Made by a program: the position numbers and the translations under genes. Shown here piece after piece: positions 12,561 through 25,484 of a DNA stretch of 64,000 nucleotides; within the stretch, counting starts at the first letter, position 1, and every line of letters begins with the position of its first letter. The DNA is from Allacma fusca (lineage: Eukaryota > Arthropoda > Collembola > Symphypleona > Sminthuridae): contig OX359245.1 of assembly GCA_947179485.1 (NCBI GenBank), positions 46,611,067 to 46,675,066 of the forward strand, written 5' to 3'. The notes beneath the pieces were generated by a model. It had not been told where the DNA came from and did not search any database. It saw nothing but the letters and a program-made list of their open reading frames with translations.

Positions 12561-14430
12561 TAAAATTTGAGTAGATTGTTTAAAGTCTGACTCAAGATTT
12601 ATTTTAGAATTTAGGGCCATTTTTAAAACTGGCAAAACGGCAAGGGCTTATAAAATGTATCGCAACATGTTTTAAAATTTGGCCCAATATTCACCAAATT
12701 TAGCTCAAAATATTATAACAATTAGCTCAAACTTGTATACCATTTGGAACAATTTCTTTAGAAGCTTCAAGAAAATTTCTAGTGAAATGCTCAGTATTTA
12801 TTCAAGTTCCCAATCAAATGTATAAAAATTTCATCTAAATTATACCAAATTGTATCAAATTTTCCACAAAATTTTGTGTAATTTAAAAAATTTATAATAT
12901 TCAATTCAGAAAAAAAATTTGCCTATACTTAGATTCATTTTCCCATCAAATTTATAAATAAATAAAAAAACACAATTTTAGTGTTAAATTTCAAACTAAA
13001 ATTTTGAATAAGTTTGCAACCCATTCTCTTAATGCTTCAAATATTTTACCTAATTTAGAGCGATTTACAGTTAAATTTGCATAAGCGTTTAAGGAAATTT
13101 AAACTAAAATCTGTGGAAATTTTCTGTGAATTACATCAATTTCAGGACAATTTTCGTCACAATTATGAATAGCGCTTTGAATAAATTTTGGACCAAATTC
13201 TGAGTAATTTTTTATAAACTCTTGGGAAATTTTCCGTAAATTTGACAGAATTTATGAGTAACTTACGCGGAACGGTTCATAAGTTCAGGTTCTGCGTCAA
13301 TTGAATTTTTCCCACATTTTTTGTAAATTATAGACAATTATTGTAATTTTTCCGTTACAAAAATAATTAGTGTTATTTATTTTTTGCATTTAAATTGATT
13401 TCAATACAATCCATTCTTTATTATTAATAAAAAAATAATTAGATAATTTATCTTAAATCCTTTTTTCATTGATTAGTAATCCCCTCACGATGAGCTTGCA
13501 TTACCTCCACAAAATCCATGAACGAGTCCACAACTTCCCGTCAATACCTTTCCCTGTACACACGCGTTAAGAATGTACACAATCCCAGGAAAAACGCCTG
13601 ATTAAACTTACCTAAGAAAATCCGTCTCTACATATAAAATCCATTGAATAGGAATCCAAATAAGAAAATGTAAAAGCTCATCCACTCAATATTATTACCA
13701 TTCCGTATAGTCCCCATACATTAGCTATTGTCATTGTCAAGTACAGTGAACTTCCCTTTCTATTAGTGGAGCATCAAACTGTGTCTAAAATCTCCATATA
13801 GTTTGCATACAGTTCTTTCTTAATATTACGGTCTCCCCTTTTAAAATTCAAAAAGACAAGATCCTATTTCCCAGATTTTTTATAAAAAATTCCTGCCCTT
13901 ATAAAACCCCTGGACTGTATTTTCCCAGATGTATGAAATAATGCAAGGGTTTATTATACGAGGGAAAACTCGGGAAGAAACTCAGCAGGGAAGCTGTTTT
14001 CATTTCCCACGTAATCTAGAACGACAGTGAAAACATATTTACGAAATGGAGCCTTGCATTAGGAGATGTACACACATGGTCGTAAGAATTCTATACGGCT
14101 GTATGGGGCTGGGTTTTTAGTATGTACGTGCATGTTAATAGATGGGACTGTGTTTGTGCATGTGCATAGGCGGAATATTGCTCCGGATAAAATACACACC
14201 TCAGAATATACACACGTTCACATTTCTCACCCCAAATGCAATACTCCCGTATGCTCCAGAAATACTTAATACTCCGATTAATATAATGCGATGGAGCATC
14301 ATCATAACTCTCTTTTTATTCCTTGAAGGAAGCCTCCATAGCCACTTTGGTATGTTAAGGAGCAATCCGGCCCTGCGAAAATTTTACCAACGACCCAATT
14401 AACCGTGGAAATAAACCAACCTAAAAAATT
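12561..14430. other. AT-rich DNA, no gene recognised
   Basis: Mostly decayed AAATTT repeat up to about 13,300, then unique. A strong minus-strand donor (TTCTTAG|GTAAGT) at about 13,611 is preceded by 25 open codons but lacks a good acceptor. Confidence 0.4.
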
Positions 14431-14689
14431 TTGATAGTTCTGTAAAATTTGAATTTTGAAGCGCCCTTAATTGTGGGCGAACGTTCAAATTTTTTTAAAA
14501 ATTAAGCTTCGGAGAAAATATTGGCTGTTTAGTTGCAAATTTTAAAAAGAATGAATGTATTAATTTTTAAAATGAGTCAAATCTGTAAAATCTGTTAAAT
14601 CCGGATTTCCCACAGATTTGACCCTAATGATAGGACGAGCGTATAATTTAAGAATCCTACACAATTATAAATTTTGCGGTGTTTTGGAG

Positions 14690-15290
14690 ATAAAATACAA
14701 ATTTTCAAAAGGTTTTGCACATTTGGAACGGAAAATCGTTTGAAATTTGATGTTTGGCTAAATTTGGGGATTTCGGGTTTTTGGCGGGAAAATTCAAACT
14801 TGTCAGAGGGTTTGGTGTTAATTATCGACCAATTTTAAGCAATTAAGGTTTGATATACCTGGTCCAGCGTTTTTATAATTTTTTTTTGATTGAATTTGTT
14901 AAAATGATTTGAAGTTAAAATTGGCGGTCAAATTTAAATTTTCTAGTGTTTGAGAGGCAAAATTTAAATTTCCCAGAGGTTATGAGCGTCTGTCACGACT
15001 AATCTTCTAAAATTAGGATTTTCGGAGGAACTTTAAATTTTCTAGCGTTTTTGGCGGCAAAATTTGAATTTTTCAAAGAGTGTGCACTTGTGTTGCGTCC
15101 AATATTCTAAAAATAAGATTTTTAGATAAATTTATGTTTTCTGGCGTTTCGGAGGTTTAAGTTAAATTTTCCACAAAGTGCGCACTCGTGTAGCGATCAA
15201 TCTTCTAAAATTAAGATTTTCAGGCAATTTTATATTTTGTAGCGTTTTGGAGGCAAAATTAGAATTTTCAAGTGATTTATCTTTTTTATT
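14690..15290. repeat. Degenerate tandem repeat, period 86-100 bp
   Basis: The segment 'gttttggaggcaaaatttaaattttccagagg' recurs, mutated, near 14,692, 14,778, 14,950, 15,049, 15,146 and 15,246. The last copies also share 'gcgcactcgtgt.gcg..caatcttctaaaattaagattttc'. Confidence 0.7.
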
Positions 15291-16550
15291 TGCTTTTTGG
15301 ATGTTTTGCAAATTTTCCTGGATTTCTTACAAAAAGTGGTGTGTCTAAAATTTGAACTGAAATTTTTAACTCATTTTTTATAATTTTTTTTACGCCCATT
15401 TTATTTTTTAACCCAAAAACAATTTCCTCGACCAATGCCGTCACAATTGCCTCTTAACCCAAAAATCCCACGACTATATAAAAATGTATCCATCTCAGAA
15501 AATTACACACGAAGGTATCCCTGGAGTGTTGCTGGAAACAAAACAAGCTCCTTCACCTCCATCATGCTAGTTTTTGGTTATAAGAGAGAAAAACAAAATG
15601 TAAAATTACTTGGACACTTTCGGGACTACAAATGGGGAAATATGGTGCTTGTAAAGACAACGACTTGTATACAACCTTCTTACATTTTCCTTATGAAAAT
15701 TCACCGTATCTTTTCAGACAAAAATATTTGATACATATTTGCCCTTATTTTGCGAGAAAATACACACATATGTTACATGTATAAACAAAATGCTAATAAT
15801 AAATGGGATATAGTCTGTGTATAGGAAAATCGTATTAGAAAAGTTACTCACAAGTGTTACATTTTTACTATTCCCCAACAAATACTTAACAGGGACATTT
15901 TCTCATTTTTCTTCTCACTCTCCAGCCTCGGCTCAGCCCTTGAGTTGAGTCAATTGGGAATTTTATTACAAATTATAGTTTTACTCGAATTTTCCCTTTG
16001 CTCAACTTCAACGCCGTTTCAAATTTTCAAGAAATTGTTTCAAGGTAGAAGAGTTTTTAGTATATATGTACATATGTGGGATAGGATAGGAATAGACGAA
16101 TTTGAGAGGAAAAATGTAGGTGAGAGTGTTTCAGGGTGAAAATAAGCTATGTGACTGACTCACTGAGTGAGAGGTTGTTAGTTCTATTGGGAATATAGGG
16201 AAAAGATTGAGGAGGAAAAAGAAACTTGCATTTAACAAGCAAGAGTTTTTGAGTGAGAAAGTAGACAAGAGGCACAGGGGCTATGAAAAAAGGAACAATG
16301 GGGCCATAAGTTTTTTTTTACTTTATGAGTTTTTCTTGAATGTGATCGTGTAGGTGGATTTATATACTGATATAGGTAGGTACCTTTGTAAATGCATTTT
16401 TTAAAGGGGCGGAGAAGCGGAATTGGCTTGGATGTGGAGAATTGGTTGACACAGTTTGCAATTTATTTTTGAAGAATATTGGGACGTTTTAAATCTATGG
16501 GATCATATTTTCAATGGAGGGGGTTCTAGTGATATTTTCTTAGTTTGACA
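15291..16550. other. Unique DNA with a weak exon-like block
   Basis: At 15,926-16,119 (plus) 64 codons are open between a strong acceptor (CTTCTCACTCTCCAG) and a donor (TGTAG|GTGAGAG). The product is hydrophobic with no known family. It is AT-rich and could be chance. Confidence 0.25.
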
Positions 16551-17630
16551 TTGATTTGACCTGGATTCGGCCTGGATTTGCCCTTGGTTTGACCTGGTTT
16601 TTATCTTGTTTCGAACGTCATTCGTTCTTGATATTGCATAAATTTGACGAGGATTTAATCAGGGTTTGACCAGGATTTGATAAGGATTTGACCTGGATTT
16701 GACCTGGGTTTGACCTGGATTTGTCCTTGGACTTCAGATAGTGCCAATATTTATAAGCGACCTGCAGATAAACTGTAATCATTATATTATAAATACTTTG
16801 ACCTTGTTTATGACCCTTAATTGCCCTGTTGTAAACAATTTGACCTTTTTGTATGCGATCCTAAATTGACATAGTGTAAGACGACCATCTCGTCAACACA
16901 GTTTTAATGTAAACACTGATCACAAAGTTTATTCAAATAGCCCAATTAGTATTCTGTGACCGCTTGTTGACCTAATATAAACATTTAACTTCCTTTGAAC
17001 GCTCTTTAACATAATATAATCTTTTTATTGTATTGTATTTACGCGATGGAATAATGACCTTATTGGGTTCTAAGAATTTACCTGACATAATCATGACCTA
17101 ATTAGAGTCACGAATTGACCTGAAAAAATCATGACCTTCTTAGGACCTTAAATTGACCACATATAATCACCTCTTTATGACCCTAAATTGATCTAACATA
17201 ATCCTGACCATCTTATGGCCCTATATTTACCTAACGTAATCCAGACCTTATGACCCTAAATTGACCTAACATAATCCAGACCTTCTTATGACCCTAAATT
17301 GACCTAATATAGCCCAGACCTTTTTATGACCCTAAATTGACCTAACATAATCCTGACCCACTTATGACCCTAAATTGACCCAACATAATCCAGACCTTAT
17401 GACCTCAAATTTATCTTCTACAAACTCAGTAACTATTCTCTGACCTCAAGTTGACCCAAATAACCAATCCGACACTGCATGACCTGATTTGGATGTTACA
17501 TGATCCGAAACACACCCAAAATAAACAGTTTGACATTTACTTCTCAATTTACCTCATTGACCTGTCTATTGACCCAAAATTGAGTTCAAACTATACCTAA
17601 CCCCTAATTCTCACCCAGTCTTGAACCTAT
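16550..17630. repeat. TTGACC-core arrays: about 12-bp then 38-bp units
   Basis: 16,555-16,735 is a run of TTTGACCTGGAT-like 12-bp units. From about 17,060 a 38-bp unit (TGACCCTAAATTGACCTAAC core) is exact in register at 17,251, 17,289, 17,327 and 17,365. TGACC persists, decayed, to about 17,630. Confidence 0.9.
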
Positions 17631-19154
17631 CCCATCGTAGGAGATCCTAAAACCCAAAGCCCAGTAAAATAAAAATCTCTATCTTGCTCTGCCCTTTCCT
17701 TCATAAACCCACTTCTTTTTTCCCCAATCCTCGTTTGTGCAAATTCTCATATTTTTTTCCAAGTATACTGTAGTTAAAGCTGTTGTCCCATATCCAGAAT
17801 TGCACCTCCCAAATAAGCCCGCTATACATCACTCCGTTAGCATTATTCACCCTGACGCACACGCCACAGGAAATATTTGCAAGGGACGACGCAACACGTC
17901 ATGTAGACACTAATCCTTCCCCGTCCTAGTTTTCCCGCGCGTCTCCCACAAGTGTTAAATTTTCCATGCATTTTTCATCCACAAAATTCGCAAGGGTATT
18001 CCATCACAGCCTGACTGGAGATTTACTGCTAAAAAATGGTTTCCATAGAAACTCCAAATTTATTTCACACACTACATTTTACTACCAATTTCCAGGCGTA
18101 GTCACTCCACCCGTATTTTCCTTGTCACTCTCAATACAGTTCACGTTCTAAATAGCAAACATGTTTTGTTTTCACATTTTACCAAAATTATATCAAAAAT
18201 TTGGCATTTACCCCATTGGTACTATTAACATTGGATCAAGTTCAAATTTTCAGAGAAAAATAATTTTTCCTCGACCACCTGAAGGCAAAGGAAATAAAAA
18301 CAAACAAAATGGAAGTGAAAGGAAAAGAAAGATGAAATAGAGTTGTCGCTGAATTTTCGATTGAAAAAACAGAGGGAAAAAAATGAAAGCTAAGAACCAC
18401 TCAAGTGCAGTCACTTTTCCCTCCTCGTTTATTCCCCCCTTTATATCCATACCTTTTCATATGAGAAAAGCACCAGGAATATGTACAGAACTTTCTGTAT
18501 ACAGCGGTGCACTTGATGTGTTTGTGTGCAACAAGAGCTTTGAAATCTGCAGGGGATCCATCTCATAAAAACGTACGACTTTTTCTAACATTTAAATTAA
18601 CTTTGTCGTAAATAGAGCACTGTGACTTAAAATAATCCCCTAGAAAATATTGTCTTAGGCGTAACTCAGCACAGACGTAATATCCTATTTAAGCTAATCT
18701 CGTACCCAATTGTGAAATTGATCCGGGAAAATATCTGGAATTCCTCGGGAAAGAAAAACTTGGGAGATAAAATAAGTTTCTGGGGGATCTGAGAAAGCAA
18801 TCGAAAAGTATGCGAGAATTAATGTTTGGTTGGCTAAGTCCAGGAAATCGGGATACAAAGAAACAGTTATCTATTGTGTGGGACTTATGGGAAGGAAGCG
18901 TTGTTCCTACGGGGAAGTTCCTCTAAGTACTAAATACCAAGTGACTGTCCGATGTGGTTTTAAGAACTTTCAGTGCAGTGCTTCAGAAGATAGTATTTAT
19001 TTTTCAAGTGGCTTACAGCTTATTATTAAGAATGAGCCTATGATTTAAGCTTTCAGGAGTATCAGATGCCGTTGATAATATAAAGCAAGGGGTTTAGGTA
19101 TTATCTCATTAGTTCTCAGGTTTGAGAAGCTTCGTTGTGGAACGTTTCCGAGCA
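17631..19154. other. Unique DNA, no gene recognised
   Basis: A very good minus-strand acceptor (TTTCCTTTGCCTTCAG, ending 18,279) is followed by 17 open codons. Nothing links it to a recognised gene. Confidence 0.35.
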
Positions 19155-20080
19155 GGACTAAGAGTCGGAGGTTAAGTTTTGGTCCGGACCAGTAGACTTA
19201 GCTAGAGCAAGGGACTTAGCTAGGCCAAAGAACTTAGCTAAGGCAAAGTGCCTAGCTAGGACAAGGGACTTAGCTAGGAAAAAGTACTTACCTAGGGCAA
19301 ATGGCTTAGCTAGAGCAAAGGACTTAACTAGGGCAAGGTACTTAGCTAGGGCAAGGGAATTAGCTAGGGCAAGGGACATAGTTAAGGCAAAGAACTTAGC
19401 AAGGGCAAAGTGCCTAGCTAAAGTAAGGGCCTTAGCTAGGGCAAAGTGCCTGGCTAAAGTAAGGGCCTTAGCTAGGGCAAAGTGCCTGGCTAAAGTAAGG
19501 GCCTTAGCTAGGGGAAAGTGCCTAGCTAAAGTAAGGGCCTTAGCTAGGGCAAAGTGCCTGGCTAAAGTAAGGGCCTTAGCTAGGGCAAAGTGCCTGGCTA
19601 AAGTAAGGGCCTTAGCTAGGGGAAAGTGCCTAGCTAAAGTAAGGGTCTTAGCTAGGGCAAAGTGCCTAGCTAAAGTAACGGCCTTAGCTAGGGCAAAGAA
19701 CTTTAGCTAGGGCAAGGGCCTTAGCTAGGGCAAGGAACTTAGCTAGGGCAAAGAACTTAGCTAGGGCAAAGAACTTAGCTAGGGCAAATGGCTTAGCCAG
19801 GGCAAGGGTCTTAGCTAGGGCAAAGTGCCTAGCTAAGGCAAGAGACTTAGCTAGGACATGGGACTTAGCTAGGACATCGGACTTAGCTAGGACATCGGAC
19901 TTAGCTAGGACATCGGACTTAGCTAGGACATCGGACTTAGCTAGGACATCGGACTTAGCTAGGACATGGGACTTAGCTAGGACATGGGACTTAGCTAGGA
20001 CATGGGACTTAGCTAGGACATGGGACTTAGCTAGGACATGGGACTTAGCTAGGACATGGGACTTCGCTAGGACATAGGAC
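19155..20080. repeat. 18-bp minisatellite with a 36-bp higher-order unit
   Basis: Monomer like ACTTAGCTAGGACATGGG (18 bp). 19,380-19,690 is organised as a 36-bp dimer in which CCTTAGCTAGG alternates with its inverse CCTAGCTAAAG. 19,850-20,070 is a homogeneous 18-bp array with two variants (..CATCGG and ..CATGGG) in blocks. As 18 is a multiple of three, the minus strand reads as a long hexapeptide repeat (VLAKSH). Confidence 0.95.
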
Positions 20081-21295
20081 TTCAGCAAAAAGCACCGTAT
20101 ATGGCCGTATTGTGTACTACGGGTAGCTGATAACGTGTTCACGTGAAGGCATCCTAGAATCAAGGCCCCGTTGATAGCAACTTTCCTTCCTTGACTCTGG
20201 ATAAATATGTACGCTCGTGCCATTGGAATCTGCACGAGTGTGCCTAAGTCCTTCGTGGAAGACGTCTGGACCGTGGGCGAAGACTTTTTATCGGAAAAAC
20301 AACTTAGCTAAGGTTAAGACGGGTTAAGCGAGTGCATACAAGCGATACGTGAGATAAGAAGGTATTTTCCTTGGGTTGATTAAGACACGAACCAAAAAAC
20401 TAGTTATAGCTAGAGCCATTCAGGCTTCGTTACTGTTTTTTGCAAAAGCTAACTGTAAAAATAGAGTATTGTACTGGAATTGCAAAGGTATGACAAATAA
20501 TTCGCAGGATAAAATTCGGTTATTATTCCAAAACGACTGTAACAACAAACAAAGGGTGCTGAAGGAGTTATTTTAAGATGAACGGGATGTTGCGACATGT
20601 CAAATCTATAGCACTGCATTGTAAAAGTAGATACAGTGTGAGTATAAGGTAAGTGAAGGGTTTTAAAAAATCTTTAGAATGATGCTCCGTGAGACTTAAA
20701 TAGCAAGTGGGGGAGTATGGACTTGAGTTGGAAATGTTTGTCACAATTCTAGAAATGGGATTTTTGGGGGGAAGGGAGATGAAAGTTAATTTGGAAAAAG
20801 TGGAGGATGACTGGTTGGCTGGGCTCTCGTTATCAAGTTAATTACCAAAAGGCACTTCTCACATCTCTCCTTCCAGAAGCTAACGAGCTCTTTCAAAGGG
20901 AAACTTTCCTTTAATTTAAACTCCTACATGACTAATGTATCCAAATGGAAGGGAACATTGAGGGATATCATGTCGAGAGGAGTGTGTGTGTATACAAAAT
21001 TGAGTCAAAAATTTCCGCTATTATAAACACTCTCTGTGTACATTCCACATATAATTATGCACACATTTTTCTACAACTATTCCAGAGACAGAGAGATACG
21101 GAGTGCCAATATACAGGGAACTGCATTTGTAGTAACTCCTAAATTTTGTCTGAATTCTAGGCTTCCAATCATGTGCGTTTACAAGCTTTAGAAGCAATAT
21201 TGTGTTCAACCGGGGAAATGAAACGTCGATTGGGAAAATAAATATTTTATGATTTTTATGATAAACAACTATAATATTTGCTGTTCTGGTGAATA
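20081..21295. other. Unique DNA with a possible spliced transcript on the plus strand
   Basis: A strong donor at 20,648 (TATAAG|GTAAGTG) is followed 228 bp later by a strong acceptor (CATCTCTCCTTCCAG, exon from 20,877). A further acceptor (ACAACTATTCCAG) starts 21,086. Frames 20,877-20,981 and 21,086-21,142 (stop TAA) are both open in phase 0. No family recognised. Confidence 0.25.
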
Positions 21296-22215
21296 CTATT
21301 AATTTACCGTTGTGGTAAAAGGTAAACAATAATAATTGCCGTTATGGTAAAAGGTAAATAATAATAATTACCATTATGGTAAATATTTAAAATGATCATC
21401 GTGGTAAGCAGTAAAAGATACTATTGTGGTAAATATTAACAATTACCATTATGGTAAATAGTTACAGTTACCAAGGTGGTAAATAATAACAAATGTCATA
21501 ATTGTAAATTGCAAAACATTCGTGGTAAAAGTAAAGAGTTACCATTGAGGTAAATGGTAAAAAGTTGCCACTGTGGTAAATGGAAAAAATTACCATTGTG
21601 GCATATGTCGAAAATTATCATTCTGGCAAATGGTAAAAAGTTACCATTGTGGTAAATGTTAAAAATTATAATTGTGGTAAATGGTAAAAAGTTACCATTG
21701 TGACATGTATTAAAACGCATTATTGTGGTAAATGGTAAAAAGTTACCATTGTGGTAAATGTTAAAAATTATAATTGTGGCAAATGGTAAAAAGTTACCAT
21801 TGTGGCATATGTCAAAAATTACCATTGTGGTAAATGGTAAAAAGTTACCATTGTGGTAAATGGTAAAAAGTTACCATTGTGGTAAATGTTAAAAATTATA
21901 ATTGTGGCAAATGGTAAAAAGTTACCATTGTGGCATATGTCAAAAATTACCATTGGGGTAAATGGTAAAAAGTTACCATTGTGGTAAAAGCTAAAAATTA
22001 TAATTGTGGCAAATGGTAAAAATTTACCATTACGGTAAATGTTAAAAATTTTAATTGTGGTAAATGGTAAAAAGTTACCATTGTGGTAAGTGCAAAAAAT
22101 TCTCATAGTACTAAATGGTAAACAATTACCATTGTGACGTATATTAAAAAGTATTATTGTGGTAAATGGTAAAAAGTTACCATTGTGATAAACGGCACCA
22201 ATTATAATATCGATA
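21296..22215. repeat. 25/26-bp repeat forming a 51-bp higher-order unit, with internal palindrome
   Basis: Alternating 26- and 25-bp monomers give a 51-bp dimer. Most monomers carry TTACCATTGTGGTAA, whose 6-bp arms are perfect inverted complements around TTG. Since 51 is a multiple of three, minus-strand frames stay open (HNGNFLPF motifs) but are repeat artefacts. Confidence 0.93.
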
Positions 22216-23600
22216 AATACTTTTAAGCACCCTTGTGTTAAAAGGTACTAATATCCAAAAATAAACATTACAGCCCATTACCTAACACTTAGATCCCACT
22301 GCACTCAACCCTTACAGCAAGTACATTACCTATCCCCACAATGGCCCCCATCTCCCAACCCACTCCACAACTCACTTTTGATGTCACCCTATACGCCATC
22401 AATAAGATTCCCAGCGTTTTAGCTCCAACAGTCTCAACAACTCCAGAATTTTATCCAAACTCATCTGACTTGACTGAATTTGTGTGCCTGGAATCGTTTT
22501 TCCTCCAGCCCTACACACACACACCTACGTATCCCTAACACAAGTCATATACCGTCCATATTTCTACGTATCGCCTCTGCTCCCTGTATCGAGTCCCAGA
22601 AGAACCTCTCCTTCAAAGCACTTCCCCTACCTTTGACATTTTCACATATAATAAAGATAAACATGAATTCTGAGGGAACAAATACATCCAATACAATTTT
22701 TATACCAACAAAACTCCCCTCCTCTCAACGGCTCTTGTATACACGCTCGAGATACACACTATCCGCAAAATCTGCAACATGCCTCATTTTCCGCTAAGGT
22801 CCAAAACTCCCCTTCCCTAACACTACCTCCTGCTAAGATCCACAAAAAAATCGCTCAAAATTCTTACCACCCAAAATATACCCACAAAATTTGCTCCACA
22901 AAAAAAGTTTCATTATATCCAAATTTTCCGTTCAGAGACAAAACAAGAAAAAATTCCGTTAAGAAGTCATTTGTTTTAAAAATATCCCTGCCCCTTAACC
23001 GCCAAAAGCCTATTTTTCCAGCCCAGCCTTGATTGTGCATATTGAATAATAATGCAAAGAAAACAGCTCAAAATAGGTTGTTATTTCAGATTCCGTCTCA
23101 TCACTTCCCATTTGAGAGGTAACACACGCAGGGCCAGGCAATACTCACACTCTGCCTGTAACACTTTCAAATAGGATATAAACTCTGGGTACAAAAAAAT
23201 TTTTGGGGGATATATCGCCCCTCTAAAAACATTCTCTTGAGTGAAGGCACCAAGTCTGGGAAAGTTGCTTCTGGGGATAGTTTCCAAAGTGACTCTTTCG
23301 CCACAGTCGTCTAATAAGCTCTATTTCCCCCCTCAGCTCAATGCTCCTTCACTTGCTTCCATGCACCAGGCCCTGCTAAGGAGCAGTGTTAAATTTACGG
23401 GCAAAATTTTCTACTTTTCCAAAACATTCTTAAACAGTACCCTTCAAAAATCCTAATTTCTTCCAAAACGCAATTTACAGCGTACGCTATTTTAAGGGGC
23501 TTTTTAAAAATTTTCTAAGGTGGTTATTCCGTCTTTCTGGGAAAAAATTAAAAAACCCTTAAGGAGCAAATACCTGGATGTACCTACGGCCCCAAAATTT
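22216..23600. other. Unique DNA, no gene recognised
   Basis: A strong acceptor (CTATTTCCCCCCTCAG, exon from 23,337, plus) opens 39 codons to TAA at 23,454. Composition is mixed and no family was recognised. A 105-codon frame at 22,480 is Ser/Pro/Thr-rich low-complexity translation. Confidence 0.3.
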
Positions 23601-23624
23601 TAAATGGGGCTTCTTACCATTAAA

Positions 23625-23875
23625 ATTTTTGTTTAAAATTTTTCTCTTTAAAATTTTTCTCTTTAAAATTTGTCTCGTTAAAATTTTTCTTGTTAAAATT
23701 TTTCTTTAAAAATTTTCTCTTCAAAATTTGTCTCGTTAAAAATTTTCTCGTTAAAATTTTTCTTTAAAAACGTTCTTTAAAATTTGTCTCGTTAAAATTT
23801 GTCTCGTTAAAATTTTTCTCTTTAAAATTTTTCTCTTTAAAATTTTTCTCTTTAAAATTTTTCTCTTTAAAAATT
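23625..23875. repeat. 15-bp tandem repeat (TTTAAAATTTTTCTC)
   Basis: About 16 copies alternating the endings TTTCTC and TTGTCTCG. The minus strand reads ILKRK repeats only because 15 is a multiple of three. Confidence 0.9.
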
Positions 23876-25480
23876 GGTAAAACATTTTCTGCTTCTTAGC
23901 AGAATTTTGTTTCCTTTTTTTTCCTCCCAGCATCATCCTACACTCCTCACTTTGACACAGTATCAAGCCAATCTATGGATCTGTAACAAAAAGTAAAATT
24001 CTACCTTTAAGAATGTACATACGTTCGAGTATTTCAAAGCAACTTTCTCCCCTAAATTTTTCCCTCATTTTTTATTAAATTACAAATTGTATAACTTCCC
24101 ATGATACACCCGCACCCAGGAAAACAAAAACGCTTTTCCCTCTTCCGAGATGTGAATTGGAGATAGAGGATGGGAGCTGTTAAGGAGCAAACCGAGGGTA
24201 GAGGAAATGTCCTTATACGCTTGCACTAGCTTGCGTTTAGTTTGTTAAGAAGCTAAAGAAGTTTTTTTTACATAAAATTTTGTGACCTGTAAAACCCCCG
24301 ACGAAAAATCTGCTAAGAAGCAATACGAGCTGAATGTGTACTCTATTCCTCCCATTACAAAACATGGGATTTGAAGTTCTAGCTTGTTTTACAATTTAAG
24401 TATATCTATGACTTGCATATGTACAATGTACGTGTAATGCATTAGGTCCATGCTTGGCTTCTGTGTATATAATGCATGGAAGGGCTGGAGCTAGTATTGT
24501 AGCTACAAGTGCAGGGGATTTAACACGAGGACAGGTATCTCCTATGGGTTTCCATACTGCGGCTTGAGGAGAGCCAGATCGATAGGAAATATTGACGTCT
24601 CCTATATACTAGCACACTACAGGCGTCCTTTTAAAAATCCCATAGTCAAGTATACAATGTAACTCTTACTTTCAGATGGGAGGCAGACGCTAATGTCCCA
24701 GCAATGCTTGGGTTGTGCACAGAGGGATAAAGCCCAGGTATGTTTATAAATACCAGTGGAGAGAAATTTATAACCTTATTTTTTTTTTTTTTTTTTTTAA
24801 ATATCTGTTTAAAAGAATTTTTGGCTTTACAGTGATAATAGTAACAAATGAGAACTAGCATTGACGTATATGCGGAATTCTTCAGGGGATTTTGGGACAG
24901 GGTCGAAAATGTTTTGCAAAAGTCCGTTATAGGGCTTGGATTGTAATTACAAAATTTAGGGATAATCTGCTCCAGGAAAATTAGGATTTTAGTACTGGTG
25001 CAGTTAGGACTTTTTGCAATGGTTTTAATTTATTTGACCCATTTTCACTCTAGGGGTAAAATATAATTCGGAAGTATTTTAGTTTTGTTTGTGGTGCATT
25101 TAATGAAATTTTCTTTCAGGGATTGTATGTATCTGGGTCAGGACACTGGGATAAGCATTTGTACTTGTATGATGGGGCGGAATTGGGTGAAATTAACACT
25201 TTGCGGAAGTTTATTTTAATAGAGTGATTTTGACAATTAGCGGTCAATAATTGGGACTGGCGTTATTTGACACAATTAGTTTTAATGGGAATACAGGAAC
25301 CAACAAATTGAGCATTGGGTAACGATTTTTGTAATTGTAGGGATAGTGAGACATTTATTGATCTTTTTATGTAATTATAAATACAGTGTATGGACAGAAG
25401 TTAACTTTAATTTGAGTGGAATTGTTGGTCAACATCTGGTTTTTACTTCTTGTTATTGAAAATTATTGTAGCTTTAAAAT
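23876..25480. other. Unique DNA; T20 tract at about 24,779-24,799
   Basis: Contains one exon-like block at 24,676-24,737 (see findings) and a homopolymer T run. No gene recognised. Confidence 0.35.
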
Positions 25481-25484
25481 ACTC

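Noticed and set aside
19684-20235. 183-codon minus-strand frame with VLAKSH repeats
   Set aside because: It is the 18-bp minisatellite read as hexapeptides. A single-base insertion near 19,700 breaks the phase, and no start or splice context supports translation.
21496-22106. Minus-strand frames with HNGNFLPF repeats
   Set aside because: Translation of the 51-bp satellite. Length divisibility by three explains the open frames.
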